Both the position numbers and the translations under genes were made by a program. The notes under the pieces were generated by a model, which saw nothing but the letters and a program-made list of their open reading frames with translations, did no database searches and was not told the origin of the DNA. Source: Bradyrhizobium stylosanthis (lineage in GTDB: Bacteria > Pseudomonadota > Alphaproteobacteria > Rhizobiales > Xanthobacteraceae). Taken from it: a stretch of 64,000 bases of DNA. The DNA lies in the NCBI RefSeq assembly GCF_001641335.1, contig NZ_LVEM01000001.1, positions 54,149 through 118,148 of the forward strand, given 5' to 3'. Each line of letters starts with the position of its first letter. Position 1 is the stretch's first letter. Shown piece after piece: positions 1 through 7,999 of the stretch.

Positions 1-1
1 A

Positions 2-133
2 GCCCGCGCCGAGCGCGCCAAGGTGAAGGCGCGCACCGAACGCAAGGCCGCGAAGGCGGCTCCCAAAGCCACCAAAAAGAAGAAGCTTAACGGTCACGCC
101 GCTGGCAAGGCCAACGGCCGAGCGCGGGCGTAG
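2..133 (+). CDS. C-terminal tail of a Lys/Ala-rich protein (partial)
   Basis: An open frame runs from the window edge to a TAG at 131-133 and encodes 43 residues almost entirely of Ala, Lys, Arg and Gly, with a run of four lysines. It looks like the basic, disordered tail that high-GC alphaproteobacteria often carry on nucleic-acid-binding proteins. The 5' part lies outside the window, so the function cannot be named. The tail alone supports only a coding call, not a family. Confidence 0.5.
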   Translation, partial: ARAERAKVKARTERKAAKAAPKATKKKKLNGHAAGKANGRARA

Positions 134-149
134 TCGTCAACCTCGGTGT

Positions 150-284
150 CATGCCCCGGCTTGACCGGGGCATCCAGTACGCCGCGGCCTCTCCATATCC
201 CTTCAACGTCACTGAAACACTGCATCGCCCGGTCCAGTGCGCAATTGTGCACATGGCCGGGCGACGACAGCAGCGGATGCGGCC
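150..284. repeat. REP-like palindromic stretch
   Basis: The spacer after the first gene begins with a GC-rich hairpin, GCCCCGGC-ttga-CCGGGGC, in a sequence style (gtcatgccccggcttgaccggggcatcc) typical of dispersed Bradyrhizobium intergenic repeats. No credible gene is seen on either strand before the stop of the next minus-strand gene at 285. It probably also acts as a terminator between the convergent genes. Confidence 0.45.
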
Positions 285-683
285 TTACGCCGCCACGACA
301 CGCTCGCTCTTCCGCAATCCCACAAATTGCAGCTCCGCGAACACGCCGGTGGCGATCGCCTGCGCGACGACCATGAGCTCGCCGGCGATGTTCGGCGACA
401 CCGCGCCTGAGAACAGCAGCGCGATGCTGCCGACGGTCCAGGCCGCATTGCCGACCACGACCAGCAGGACCAGCGGCTTCGGCACTGAAGTCCGCGCGGC
501 GAGCCAGCCGACCAGGGCGGTGTAGGCGATCAGGAACAGGCCGGTCTCGCGCAGCAGCGCTTCGGGCAGGTTGAACAGCGCTGCGAACGCGCTCGCGCCG
601 AAGGTGAAGCCGAGGGCGGCGACGCCGCTGAAGATGGCATCGGCGAGCAGTGCGCGGCGCAGGAAGGTGGATGCGTCGATCAT
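285..683 (-). CDS. small multi-pass membrane protein, unknown function
   Basis: 132 residues with about four hydrophobic segments, for example the stretches around LLADAIFSGVAALGF and LVLLVVVGNAAWTVGSIALLF, so an inner-membrane protein is likely. The start at 683 is preferred over longer forms because AGGAGA lies just upstream, and upstream extension would run into Arg/Ser-rich shadow sequence. It follows the 721-951 gene in the same direction with a 37-nt gap, so the two form a likely operon facing the XRE regulator at 1053. I do not recognise a named family. Confidence 0.75.
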   Translation of the reverse strand: MIDASTFLRRALLADAIFSGVAALGFTFGASAFAALFNLPEALLRETGLFLIAYTALVGWLAARTSVPKPLVLLVVVGNAAWTVGSIALLFSGAVSPNIAGELMVVAQAIATGVFAELQFVGLRKSERVVAA

Positions 684-720
684 CTTTGGTCTCCTTGCTT
701 GGGTTGGGCTGGGGTGGAAT

Positions 721-951
721 TCAATGCAGTCCGCGCCACCAGGCGCGGAGCAGGCGGGCGAGGCGGAACGGGCAGAGGCTCCTGCCGAAGCCGTGCTCGA
801 AGGCGATGACCTGCGCGACCACATAGTCGCCGGTCGAATGCACCAGCGGCTCCGGCATGTTGAGGCTGCGCGCCAGCATCCGGGTTGCGAATGCCATCGC
901 CCAGGGCAAGACGTGGTCTGCGACGGTCCGGTAGAGCAGCAGCGCGATCAT
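721..951 (-). CDS. small hypothetical protein
   Basis: 76 residues, starting MIALLLYRTVADHVLPWAMA. The start at 951 follows AGGAG with a 6-nt spacing, which is better placed than the in-frame ATG two codons earlier. The N-terminal half is hydrophobic and the C-terminus basic (RLARLLRAWWRGLH). It is first in a two-gene operon with the membrane protein at 285-683 and is divergent from an XRE regulator. A perfect dyad lies in the spacer. Function unknown. Confidence 0.6.
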   Translation of the reverse strand: MIALLLYRTVADHVLPWAMAFATRMLARSLNMPEPLVHSTGDYVVAQVIAFEHGFGRSLCPFRLARLLRAWWRGLH

Positions 952-1000
952 GGTCATCTCCTGTTGCGACCGAAGATGCGCCGCCGCGTGGCCCAATTCG

Positions 1001-1017
1001 ATTACCTCGCGGGTAAT
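1001..1017. promoter_or_regulatory. perfect dyad ATTACC-N5-GGTAAT, candidate XRE operator
   Basis: A 17-bp perfect inverted repeat sits in the 101-bp divergent spacer, 50 bp upstream of the minus-strand operon start and 36 bp upstream of the XRE gene. XRE/MmyB-type repressors commonly bind such dyads next to their own gene. The pairing of this site with the regulator at 1053 is inferred from position only. Confidence 0.5.
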
Positions 1018-1052
1018 GGAAGGGCCGAAATCCGCATGCTAGGTTTTTGGTC

Positions 1053-1871
1053 ATGAACGCACATGCATCCACGGCCCAGGCCGAACGTAGCCAGCCGGTT
1101 CATATCGGCGACCATTTGCGCGAATGGCGGCAGCGCCGCCGCCTGAGCCAGCTCGATCTGGCGGGTGAGGCCGAGATCTCGGCGCGGCACCTGAGTTTCG
1201 TCGAGACCGGCCGTGCCGCGCCCTCGCGCGACATGGTGCTCCGGCTAGCCGAGCGTCTCGACGTGCCCTTGCGCGAACGCAACGTGCTGCTGGTCGCGGC
1301 CGGCTTTGCTCCGGCGTTTCCGCAGCGCGCGCTGGAGGATCCCGCCTTGAAATCAGCCCGTCAGGCGATCGACCTCGTGCTTAGGGCGCATGAGCCCAAT
1401 CCGGCGCTCGCGGTGGACAGGCACTGGAACCTGGTCTCGGCCAACCGGATGGTCGCGCCGCTGCTCGCCGGAATCCCGCAGCAGCTGCTCGGCCAGCCCG
1501 TCAACGTGCTCAAGCTCGCTTTCCATCCGGAGGCGCTGGCGCCGCGCACCGTCAATCTCGCGGAATGGTGCGGGCATCTGCTCGAGCGGCTGCACCGCCA
1601 ATGTGAGGCGACGGCCGATCCAGAGCTGATCAAGCTCTACAATGACCTGAAGAGCTACCCGATCCCGGCGCGTTCGGGGCCGCTGTCGGCCGACAATGTC
1701 GCGATCCCCTTCAAGCTGCGGCATGGCGGGGAGATCCTCAGCTTCTTCTCCACCACCATGGTGTTCGGCACGCCCGTCGACATCACGCTGTCGGAGTTGG
1801 CGCTGGAGACGTTCTTTCCGGCGGACGAGCGTACCGCCGAACGGCTGAAGCAGATGGCGGCCGGCCTCTAG
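1053..1871 (+). CDS. XRE-family regulator with MmyB-type ligand-binding domain
   Basis: 272 residues. The N-terminal XRE helix-turn-helix (about residues 15-75) contains REWRQRRRLSQLDLAGEAEIS and HLSFVETGRAAPSRDMVLRLA. The rest (about 85-265) matches the MmyB-like ligand-binding fold, with the AVDRHWNLVSANRM signature. This family generally represses or activates an adjacent divergent operon in response to a small molecule. ATG at 1053 is chosen over the TTG two codons earlier. The likely target is the divergent two-gene operon at 285-951, and a second paralogue follows 43 bp downstream. Confidence 0.85.
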   Translation: MNAHASTAQAERSQPVHIGDHLREWRQRRRLSQLDLAGEAEISARHLSFVETGRAAPSRDMVLRLAERLDVPLRERNVLLVAAGFAPAFPQRALEDPALKSARQAIDLVLRAHEPNPALAVDRHWNLVSANRMVAPLLAGIPQQLLGQPVNVLKLAFHPEALAPRTVNLAEWCGHLLERLHRQCEATADPELIKLYNDLKSYPIPARSGPLSADNVAIPFKLRHGGEILSFFSTTMVFGTPVDITLSELALETFFPADERTAERLKQMAAGL

Positions 1872-1914
1872 CCGCGCCGTTTACAGGAGCAAGCGCCGCT
1901 CGCATAATCCGCGG

Positions 1915-2739
1915 ATGGACACACGCGCGTTCCGGCGGTTGCGGCCGGCCAATCCCGTCGGTGATCTCCTGCGTGGCTGGCGCACGCGCCGTGCCTTGAG
2001 CCAGGCGGAGCTGGCGTTCGAGGCCGGCATCTCGATCAAGCATCTGAGCTATGTCGAGACCGGCAAGGCGGCGCCGGGCCGCGACATCCTGCTGCAGCTT
2101 GCGTCCGCGCTCGATCTGTCGCTGCGTGACCGCAATGCGCTGCTCGAGGCCGGAGGCTTCGCGCGGCAATATGGCGAGCGCGATCTGTCGGCGCCAGAGC
2201 TGGCCGATGCACGCCGCGCCATCGATCTTCTGCTCGGCCGTCACGAGCCGTTCCCGGCGATCGTCACCGACCGGCGCTGGAACGTGATGCAGGCCAATCG
2301 CGCCGCCGCGCGGCTGATGACCATGCTGCTTGGCCCGGCGCGCATGCAGCGACCGCTCAATCACATGCGCATGTTCCTCGCGCCGGACGAGCTCAAGCCG
2401 TTCGTCGAGAACTGGCCGATCGTTGCCGCCGCGCTGCTGGCGCGGGCGCGGCACGAGGCGATGGCCGCGCCGCTCGATGAAGCCCTGCAATCGACCTGGC
2501 GCGACTTGATGCGGCTGCCGGACCTTCCCGCGCCGGCGACCGAAGATAACGCCGTGCCGGGGCCGCTCTGCGAGGTGCGCCTGCGCAAGGGCGATGTCGG
2601 CATCGGCCTGATCGGTGCGGTGCTGACGCTCGGCACGCCGCAGGACGTGACGCTCCAGGAGCTTCGCGTCGAGATGTTCATGCCTGCCGATGCCGCATCC
2701 GAGGCCACCCTGACCGCGCTTGCGGCTCAGGACGCCTGA
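1915..2739 (+). CDS. second XRE/MmyB-type regulator (paralogue of 1053-1871)
   Basis: 274 residues with the same architecture as its upstream neighbour: HTH (RGWRTRRALSQAELAFEAGIS, HLSYVETGKAAPGRD) followed by the MmyB-type domain (IVTDRRWNVMQANRAA). The two proteins are clearly related but divergent, which suggests an old tandem duplication. A purine-rich AGGAG lies about 25 nt before the ATG, farther than usual, so translation may be coupled to the upstream gene. Its 3' end overlaps the convergent thioesterase gene by 13 bp. Confidence 0.85.
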   Translation: MDTRAFRRLRPANPVGDLLRGWRTRRALSQAELAFEAGISIKHLSYVETGKAAPGRDILLQLASALDLSLRDRNALLEAGGFARQYGERDLSAPELADARRAIDLLLGRHEPFPAIVTDRRWNVMQANRAAARLMTMLLGPARMQRPLNHMRMFLAPDELKPFVENWPIVAAALLARARHEAMAAPLDEALQSTWRDLMRLPDLPAPATEDNAVPGPLCEVRLRKGDVGIGLIGAVLTLGTPQDVTLQELRVEMFMPADAASEATLTALAAQDA

Positions 2740-3527
2740 GCCTGCCTCGCCTCGCGCCGCTCGAAGCTCATGGCCTGCATCACCTCCGCAAACGGGCCGT
2801 TGCGATCGCTCAGCGTTGCCGTGGTGAGGCCCGCGCCGTTGGCGCCGACGCGCGTCGCGGCACGGATCAGGATCCATTCGCCCTCGGGCGGACGAAAGAA
2901 GTAGAGGCTGATCTCGGGATTGATGAAGGTCCAGTCGCGCATGTCGACGATCTGCGCGACGCCGCTGGCGAAGTCCGCGGCCTGCACGGCCTGGATCAGC
3001 GGCGCGTTCGGCTCGCCCTCGACCAGCGGCGCATCGAGCCGCATCCAGGCCGCCGCCGGGCCCGGCTTCTCCAGCGCGCCCTCGATCAGGCGTACCGAGA
3101 CGTTCTGGAAATAGCGGCTCCATTTCTGTGCGAAGGCCGGCGGCGGGCTGCCGGCCTCGGGCGCCGCGTCGATCGCCGCGGGCCTGGCGAAGGGATCGAG
3201 AGGCGATTCCGCGCTCGATGCCGTCAGAAGCGCCGTGCAGCGGCCGATCTCGGTCTCGCCGTCCATCAGGCGCACCTGCAAGGTCTTGGCCTTGCGGCCA
3301 TCGCGCAGCAATTCGGCGACGGTCCTGAACAGGCGCAGGCCCGCCGGCCGCCACAGGTCGAAGGTCAGGCGCCGCACCGCAAAGCCGGATTCGGCGGCGA
3401 GCCGCGCCACGTCACGGGTCATCAGCCCTGTGGTGGCGCTTCCCTGCAACATGTCCGGCGACCACGGGCCGCCGGCATGCTCGGTGGCCCGGAACAGTTG
3501 GCCTTCCGGCTTGAAAATGGCGGTCAT
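2727..3527 (-). CDS. TesB-like acyl-CoA thioesterase family protein
   Basis: 266 residues with a double-hotdog plan. The N-terminal half has GPWSPDMLQGSATTGLMTR and VRRLTFDLWRPAG, the C-terminal half FINPEISLYFFRPPEGEWILI. This is the TesB-like thioesterase superfamily type found in fatty-acid and mycobacterial acyl-CoA thioesterases, which hydrolyse acyl-CoA to free acid in the cytoplasm. The substrate cannot be read from sequence. It converges on the second XRE gene and is divergent from the DsbA-like gene at 3696. Confidence 0.75.
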   Translation of the reverse strand: MTAIFKPEGQLFRATEHAGGPWSPDMLQGSATTGLMTRDVARLAAESGFAVRRLTFDLWRPAGLRLFRTVAELLRDGRKAKTLQVRLMDGETEIGRCTALLTASSAESPLDPFARPAAIDAAPEAGSPPPAFAQKWSRYFQNVSVRLIEGALEKPGPAAAWMRLDAPLVEGEPNAPLIQAVQAADFASGVAQIVDMRDWTFINPEISLYFFRPPEGEWILIRAATRVGANGAGLTTATLSDRNGPFAEVMQAMSFERREARQAQAS

Positions 3528-3695
3528 CGCGGTCTCCCCAGGGCTTGATCGTGCCGCAAGTATCGAGGCGAGTGAGACCGCTCACAATAACCGCAGAGGT
3601 GAAGTCGTGAGCCATGCAGGACGGGTGCCTTGCGCCGCCCCCGGTTCGGCTTATGTTCGGGCGAACCCTTGCAGTGCCCGAAGGAGGCGCCTGAC

Positions 3696-4361
3696 ATGAG
3701 CACGCTGAAACCGCTCCAGATCGACGTCGTCTCCGATGTGGTGTGCCCCTGGTGCTACATCGGAAAGCACCGCATCGAGAGCGCGCTGGCACTCGTGCCC
3801 GACGTTCCGGTCAAGCTGAATTTCCGGCCCTTCTTCCTCAATCCCTGGGTGCCGCGCGAGGGCATCAGCCGCGAGGCCTATCTCACCCAGAAGTTCGGCT
3901 CGGTCGAAGCCTACAAGGGCATCGCCGGGCGCGTGGTCGCGGCCGCGAGCGAGGAGGGCCTCGTCTACAAGCCCGAGCTCGTGGCGCGCCAACCCAACAC
4001 GACCGACTGCCATCGCCTGATCCTGTGGGCGGAGGCGATCGGCAAGGCGCCGGAGATGAAGCAGCGCCTGATGGAACTCTATTTCCGCGATGGCGGCGAT
4101 CTCACCGATGTGAACGTGCTGGTGCAGGCGGCGGCCGATGTCGGCCTCGATGCCGAGGACGTGCGCAAGCGCCTTGCCACCGACGAGGACGTCGCACGCG
4201 TGTCGGCGGACGCGCAGGAAGCCGCCGAGAAGGGTATCTCCGGCGTGCCGACCTACGTCTTCGCGCAAAAGTACGCCGTGTCCGGCGCGCAGGATCCGAA
4301 CCTGCTCGCCCGCGCCATCCGTCAGGTCTCCGAGGAGATCAACGCGCAGGCGGCGGAGTAG
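3696..4361 (+). CDS. DsbA-family (FrnE-like) thiol oxidoreductase
   Basis: 221 residues. A CPWC active site near residue 19 sits in the context VVSDVVCPWCYIGKHRIE, and a cis-Pro loop (GISGVPTYVF) lies near residue 188. This is the FrnE/2-hydroxychromene-2-carboxylate isomerase-like branch of DsbA, thioredoxin fold with a helical insertion. There is no signal peptide, so it is probably cytoplasmic. AAGGAGG at 3681-3687 fixes the start at 3696. Function is probably redox protection or a polyketide-isomerase-like reaction; the exact substrate is unknown. Confidence 0.85.
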   Translation: MSTLKPLQIDVVSDVVCPWCYIGKHRIESALALVPDVPVKLNFRPFFLNPWVPREGISREAYLTQKFGSVEAYKGIAGRVVAAASEEGLVYKPELVARQPNTTDCHRLILWAEAIGKAPEMKQRLMELYFRDGGDLTDVNVLVQAAADVGLDAEDVRKRLATDEDVARVSADAQEAAEKGISGVPTYVFAQKYAVSGAQDPNLLARAIRQVSEEINAQAAE

Positions 4362-4367
4362 CTTCGC

Positions 4368-5537
4368 TTATTTGCGGAGCCGCCGGACCACGCGTCGCGC
4401 CGTCTCGTGCGCGGCGTTGAGGCCGACCAGGGCCGCGTGAATCAACGCAACGACCGGATCGTTCCGCCGCAGCGGAATCAGCACGTCACCGATTGCAAAC
4501 CGCCCGCGCCAGATCGGGTTGATCATGGGGTGATCGGCGCTTGCCGTTGAGTCCGCGCCGGCGATGGCAGGGTCGGCGCAGAGATGGCGGGTGAGGTCGA
4601 GCGTAAGCTGCACGCCCGGCGAATGTCTCGCGAAGCGTTCGTCGACACCGAGCTTGAAGAAGAAGGCGCGGTCCTGATGACGCAGCACGATGCCGGCGGC
4701 GACCGGTGTCGTGCCGGCGCGAAGCGTGACGATCTCGCACTGTGCGGTCTCCGCCAGCGCCGGTACGGCGCGGCGGATGAAGGCGGCATCGCCGTCATGC
4801 TGGACCAGCGCGGTGCCGCGCTTGCCTTTCCAGCCGCTGGCTTCGAGCTGCAGGAAGGTTTCGAGTGCGAGCTTGATCTCATCGGGACTGCGCGCGACCT
4901 CGAACGCGACGGGGCCGTGCTGCTCGAGGCGGTGGCGTTGGCGGCGCAGTTCCTTGAGCTTTTTGGCGCCGAGCGCATCGCGCAGCAGCGCCTCGCCATC
5001 CTGCGTCGCATCGAGGCTGGCGCGAATGTAGGAGGAGAGGATGCGCGGCTTCAGGCCGTCGCGGCTCAGAACCTGATTGAGAGATTGCATTGCCGCGCCG
5101 TCGAGCGCGACGTCGTTGAGCACGAGCGCATGCGCGCCGGCGTCACGCGCCTGCTGCAACAGGCGCATAGCTGCCTCGAGCGGCGCGTCGCGGTCGATCA
5201 GCGGGCTGCACAGCGTGCCGTAGGGATGCGCGCTCACCAGCGCGGGCAGGGGAATTTTCAGGGCGCGCCAGAGCGAGATCACCGGCATCAGCCCGATCAG
5301 CCGCGGCGAAGATCCGTCAAATGCAGGAAGCGCCGAGGCATTGGTGCGGCCGCGCGCGCCGGCGCTGACGGCGAGCTCCCATGCGGGCAGGTAATATCCG
5401 TTCGGTTCGACCGCGCGCTGCGCGAGCGCGCGCCATTGGCCGGGGTCGATCGCGGCGAGCGGGAGGGGCGCGCGCGCCGGCGCGGCATCCCTTGCCGATG
5501 CCGGATTGATCGCCGCCTGGTGCGCGATGTCGACCAC
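4368..5537 (-). CDS. GNAT acetyltransferase of the FemAB/CelD (BioF2-like) type
   Basis: 389 residues with the acetyltransferase_6 signature in the C-terminal half: KKLKELRRQRHRLEQHG, VVAAGIVLRHQDRAFFFKLGVDERFARHSPG and a late HPMINPIWRGR segment. Such proteins are usually linked to exopolysaccharide or cell-envelope modification (CelD-like). It starts at a GTG at 5537. It is convergent with the DsbA-like gene, six bases apart. No glycan gene cluster adjoins it, so the substrate is open. Confidence 0.75.
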   Translation of the reverse strand: MVDIAHQAAINPASARDAAPARAPLPLAAIDPGQWRALAQRAVEPNGYYLPAWELAVSAGARGRTNASALPAFDGSSPRLIGLMPVISLWRALKIPLPALVSAHPYGTLCSPLIDRDAPLEAAMRLLQQARDAGAHALVLNDVALDGAAMQSLNQVLSRDGLKPRILSSYIRASLDATQDGEALLRDALGAKKLKELRRQRHRLEQHGPVAFEVARSPDEIKLALETFLQLEASGWKGKRGTALVQHDGDAAFIRRAVPALAETAQCEIVTLRAGTTPVAAGIVLRHQDRAFFFKLGVDERFARHSPGVQLTLDLTRHLCADPAIAGADSTASADHPMINPIWRGRFAIGDVLIPLRRNDPVVALIHAALVGLNAAHETARRVVRRLRK

Positions 5538-5683
5538 GTCCCGTCGTTCCCCGTTCAGGAGGCCATGCTTAGCGCAAAGATTGGAAAATACCGTTGGGAC
5601 GCGGCTTCAATTCGAGTGGTAGTGTTAACACTTCATTCAGCAGCCGAGCCGCGGCCGCGTGCGGCTGCTCAGTGGGATGGTGA

Positions 5684-7120
5684 CTAGTCTCCCGGCACGA
5701 AATGATCGCGGGTGCTGGCGCGATCGCCGCCGGCCGTATCGGTGATGGCGATATCGACGTCGCGGGAGGTCTTCGGCAGGTCAGCCGGGCCGACCTGCAC
5801 CGAGAGCCGGACCTCCCGCGTCTGATCCTGCCCGACCTCGATGACCGGCTTGCCGCCGGGGCTGGCCTCGATCCCGGCGACACGAATGACCGCACCCGGC
5901 AGACCGGAGACCTCGAGCGCAAACGATCGCTGGGCGCCCTTGTTGAGGATGCGCACAGTGTAGTCGTTGCGCACCCCGCCATCCGAGAGCTGGACGAAGA
6001 GGGGATTGCGCTCGTGCAGCACGTTGACGTCCATCGTCGCGCGGGTGGCCAGGGTGTAGAGCATGATGCTGCCGACGATGGCGATGGCCGCGACATAGAT
6101 CAGCGTGCGTGGACGGATGATGCGGTAGATCGGTGCCTTGCCCTCGCGCCGGCGCTGCATGTTGATGTCGGTGTCGTAGCCGATCAGGCCCTTGGGTCGG
6201 CCGATCTCGCGCATGACGTTGTCGCAGGCGTCGATGCATAAGCCGCACTGAATGCAGCCGAGCTGGATTCCGTGGCGGATGTCGACGCCGGTCGGGCAGA
6301 CATTGATGCACTGGTGGCAGTCGACGCAATCACCGGCGAGCTCGCCGTGGGCGCGAGCGGCGTCCGCCTTCTTCACTGACATGCGCGGCTCGCCGCGGTC
6401 GCGACGATAGGTGACATTGAGCGCCCATTCGTCGGTCAGCGCCGCCTGGATGCGCGGCCAGGGGCAAATGTAGATGCAGGTCTGCTCGCGGGCGTGGCCG
6501 GCGAAGAGGTACGTCGTCGCGGTCAGGATGCCGATCCACAAGTAAGCGATGAATGGCGCCTGAAGGGTGGCGAGCTCCTTCACCAGCGTTGGTGCGTCGG
6601 CGAAATACAGGACCCATGCGCCGCCGGTCCACCAGGCGATCATGATCCAGATAAAGTGCTTCAGCGCGACCTTCCGGATATGCTCGAAGGTCCAGTAGCG
6701 CTTGTCGCCCTGCATGCGCTCGCGCCGGTCGCCCTCGACCCAGCGCTCGACCGCGTAGAACAGGTCCGTCCACACCGTCTGCGGGCACATGTAGCCGCAC
6801 CAGAGCCGGCCGGCGACCGCGTTCATCAGGAACAGCGTCATCGCTGCGATAATGAGGAGGCCGGTAAAATAATAGACTTCCTGCGGCCACAGCTCGACGA
6901 AAAAGAAATAGAAGCGGCGATGCGGAAGATCGATCAGAACGGCCTGATCGGGCAGGCCGGTTCCGCGATGCCAGCGCAAGAACGGCAACAGATAATAGGT
7001 CCCCAGCGTGATGCAGAGGATTGCCCATTTGATGCGGCGGAACGGACCGTGCACCGACTGCGGATAGACCTTTCGGCGCTTCTCGTAGAGAGGCCCCTCA
7101 ATGAAGGTGTTGTCGGTCAT
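5684..7120 (-). CDS. ccoG: cytochrome c oxidase accessory protein CcoG (FixG/RdxA)
   Basis: 478 residues. Four to five membrane segments lie in the first 220 residues (AILCITLGTYYLLPFLRW and others). They are followed by two 4Fe-4S cluster motifs, CVDCHQCINVCP and CIQCGLCIDACD, near residues 265-315. An Ig-like C-terminal domain completes the usual FixG architecture. CcoG reduces copper for CuB insertion in cbb3 oxidase assembly in the inner membrane. The usual ccoNOQP/ccoHIS neighbours are absent. Instead the gene lies 31 bp downstream of a BigR-type regulator in the same direction, so it may be co-transcribed with it. Confidence 0.92.
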   Translation of the reverse strand: MTDNTFIEGPLYEKRRKVYPQSVHGPFRRIKWAILCITLGTYYLLPFLRWHRGTGLPDQAVLIDLPHRRFYFFFVELWPQEVYYFTGLLIIAAMTLFLMNAVAGRLWCGYMCPQTVWTDLFYAVERWVEGDRRERMQGDKRYWTFEHIRKVALKHFIWIMIAWWTGGAWVLYFADAPTLVKELATLQAPFIAYLWIGILTATTYLFAGHAREQTCIYICPWPRIQAALTDEWALNVTYRRDRGEPRMSVKKADAARAHGELAGDCVDCHQCINVCPTGVDIRHGIQLGCIQCGLCIDACDNVMREIGRPKGLIGYDTDINMQRRREGKAPIYRIIRPRTLIYVAAIAIVGSIMLYTLATRATMDVNVLHERNPLFVQLSDGGVRNDYTVRILNKGAQRSFALEVSGLPGAVIRVAGIEASPGGKPVIEVGQDQTREVRLSVQVGPADLPKTSRDVDIAITDTAGGDRASTRDHFVPGD

Positions 7121-7151
7121 CCCGCGCGTCCCCGTTTGCGTCGGCGAATTC

Positions 7152-7472
7152 CTATTCCGGTGCGCAGAAGAGGCGGTACAAGGTCTCCAGCACCGAACGG
7201 ACCTCGCGGCTCGCGATGCTGTAGTATATGGTCTGGCCGTCCCGCCGGGGTTTGATCAGGCTCAATGCGCGCATCTTTCCAAGATGCTGCGATAGCGCGG
7301 CCGACGACAGGCCGGCGATGTCGGCGAGTTCGCCGACGGACTTTTCGCCGTCCAGCATGTTGCAGAGAACCAACAACCGCTTGGGATTGCCCATGGCGGT
7401 GAGGAGGCGGGAGGCCTCTTCGGCCTTCTCCTCCAGAGCGAGCAGTTCCTGATTCCTGGGCTTGCGCTTCAT
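7152..7472 (-). CDS. bigR: ArsR-family persulfide-sensing repressor, BigR/SqrR type
   Basis: 106 residues with an ArsR winged helix (MGNPKRLLVLCNMLDGEKSV, LSSAALSQHLGKMRALSLI, RRDGQTIYYSI). Cys37 and Cys103 are exactly 66 residues apart, the spacing of the sensing pair reported for SqrR and BigR, which form a tetrasulfide bridge with reactive sulfur and release DNA. It is divergent from the YeeE/YedE-CMD operon, its likely target, and precedes ccoG. The metal-site residues of ArsR metal sensors are not evident. Ligand assignment is by family and cysteine spacing. Confidence 0.82.
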   Translation of the reverse strand: MKRKPRNQELLALEEKAEEASRLLTAMGNPKRLLVLCNMLDGEKSVGELADIAGLSSAALSQHLGKMRALSLIKPRRDGQTIYYSIASREVRSVLETLYRLFCAPE

Positions 7473-7480
7473 GATCGCCA

Positions 7481-7531
7481 GATATATTAGTAAATTCGAA
7501 AATAAGAAACAACTGAAGTAAATATATATCG
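7481..7531. promoter_or_regulatory. AT-rich divergent promoter/operator between bigR and the YeeE operon
   Basis: About 50 bp of strongly AT-rich sequence with ATATAT near both ends (agatatattagtaaattcg and aagtaaatatatatcg) interrupts an otherwise GC-rich region. BigR and SqrR boxes are AT-rich partial palindromes in the spacer between regulator and operon, so this is the natural operator. The exact half-sites are not certain by eye. Confidence 0.5.
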
Positions 7532-7565
7532 CGCCCCGAAGGGTGCTCCCGGCCAGGAGAGGCTC

Positions 7566-7994
7566 ATGGTCACGACATCATTTACGCCGGTCACGTCGCT
7601 CGTTGGCGGCGCGATGATCGGCCTCGCCGCCGTTCTGCTGATGTGGGCGACGGGGCGGATTGCCGGCGTCAGCGGCATCGCGGTGCGGCTCTTTCCGCCC
7701 TATGAGGACCGCGAATTCGCCGGACGCCTCGCCTTCGTCGCCGGTCTCGTCGTCGCGCCCGTGCTGGTGTGGCTCGTCACAGGAAGCCTGCCGACGCAGA
7801 CGATCGCCGCGGGGCCGGCCGTCCTGATCATCGGTGGATTGCTCACGGGTTTCGGGTCGGTGTGGGGCAGTGGCTGCACCTCCGGCCACGGCGTTTGCGG
7901 CTTGTCGCGGCTGTCGGTGCGCTCGCTGGTCGCGACGATGACCTTCATGGCAGCCGGCATGGCGACCGTCTTCGTGATGCGGCACTGGAGCTGA
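7566..7994 (+). CDS. YeeE/YedE-family sulfur-transport membrane protein (PmpA-like)
   Basis: 142 residues with four hydrophobic segments. The signature SGCTSGHGVCGLSR (around residues 102-115) carries two cysteines typical of YeeE/YedE (DUF395) proteins, which move thiosulfate or related sulfur species across the inner membrane. Half-size paired proteins (PmpA/PmpB) occur with BigR in other bacteria. CAGGAGAGGCTC gives the ribosome site. It is followed five bases later by its partner at 8000. Confidence 0.85.
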   Translation: MVTTSFTPVTSLVGGAMIGLAAVLLMWATGRIAGVSGIAVRLFPPYEDREFAGRLAFVAGLVVAPVLVWLVTGSLPTQTIAAGPAVLIIGGLLTGFGSVWGSGCTSGHGVCGLSRLSVRSLVATMTFMAAGMATVFVMRHWS

Positions 7995-7999
7995 CGGCG

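Noticed and set aside
1783..3354. 523-residue minus-strand open frame
   Set aside because: Shadow across the second XRE gene and the thioesterase gene; low-complexity Arg-rich protein with no ribosome site.
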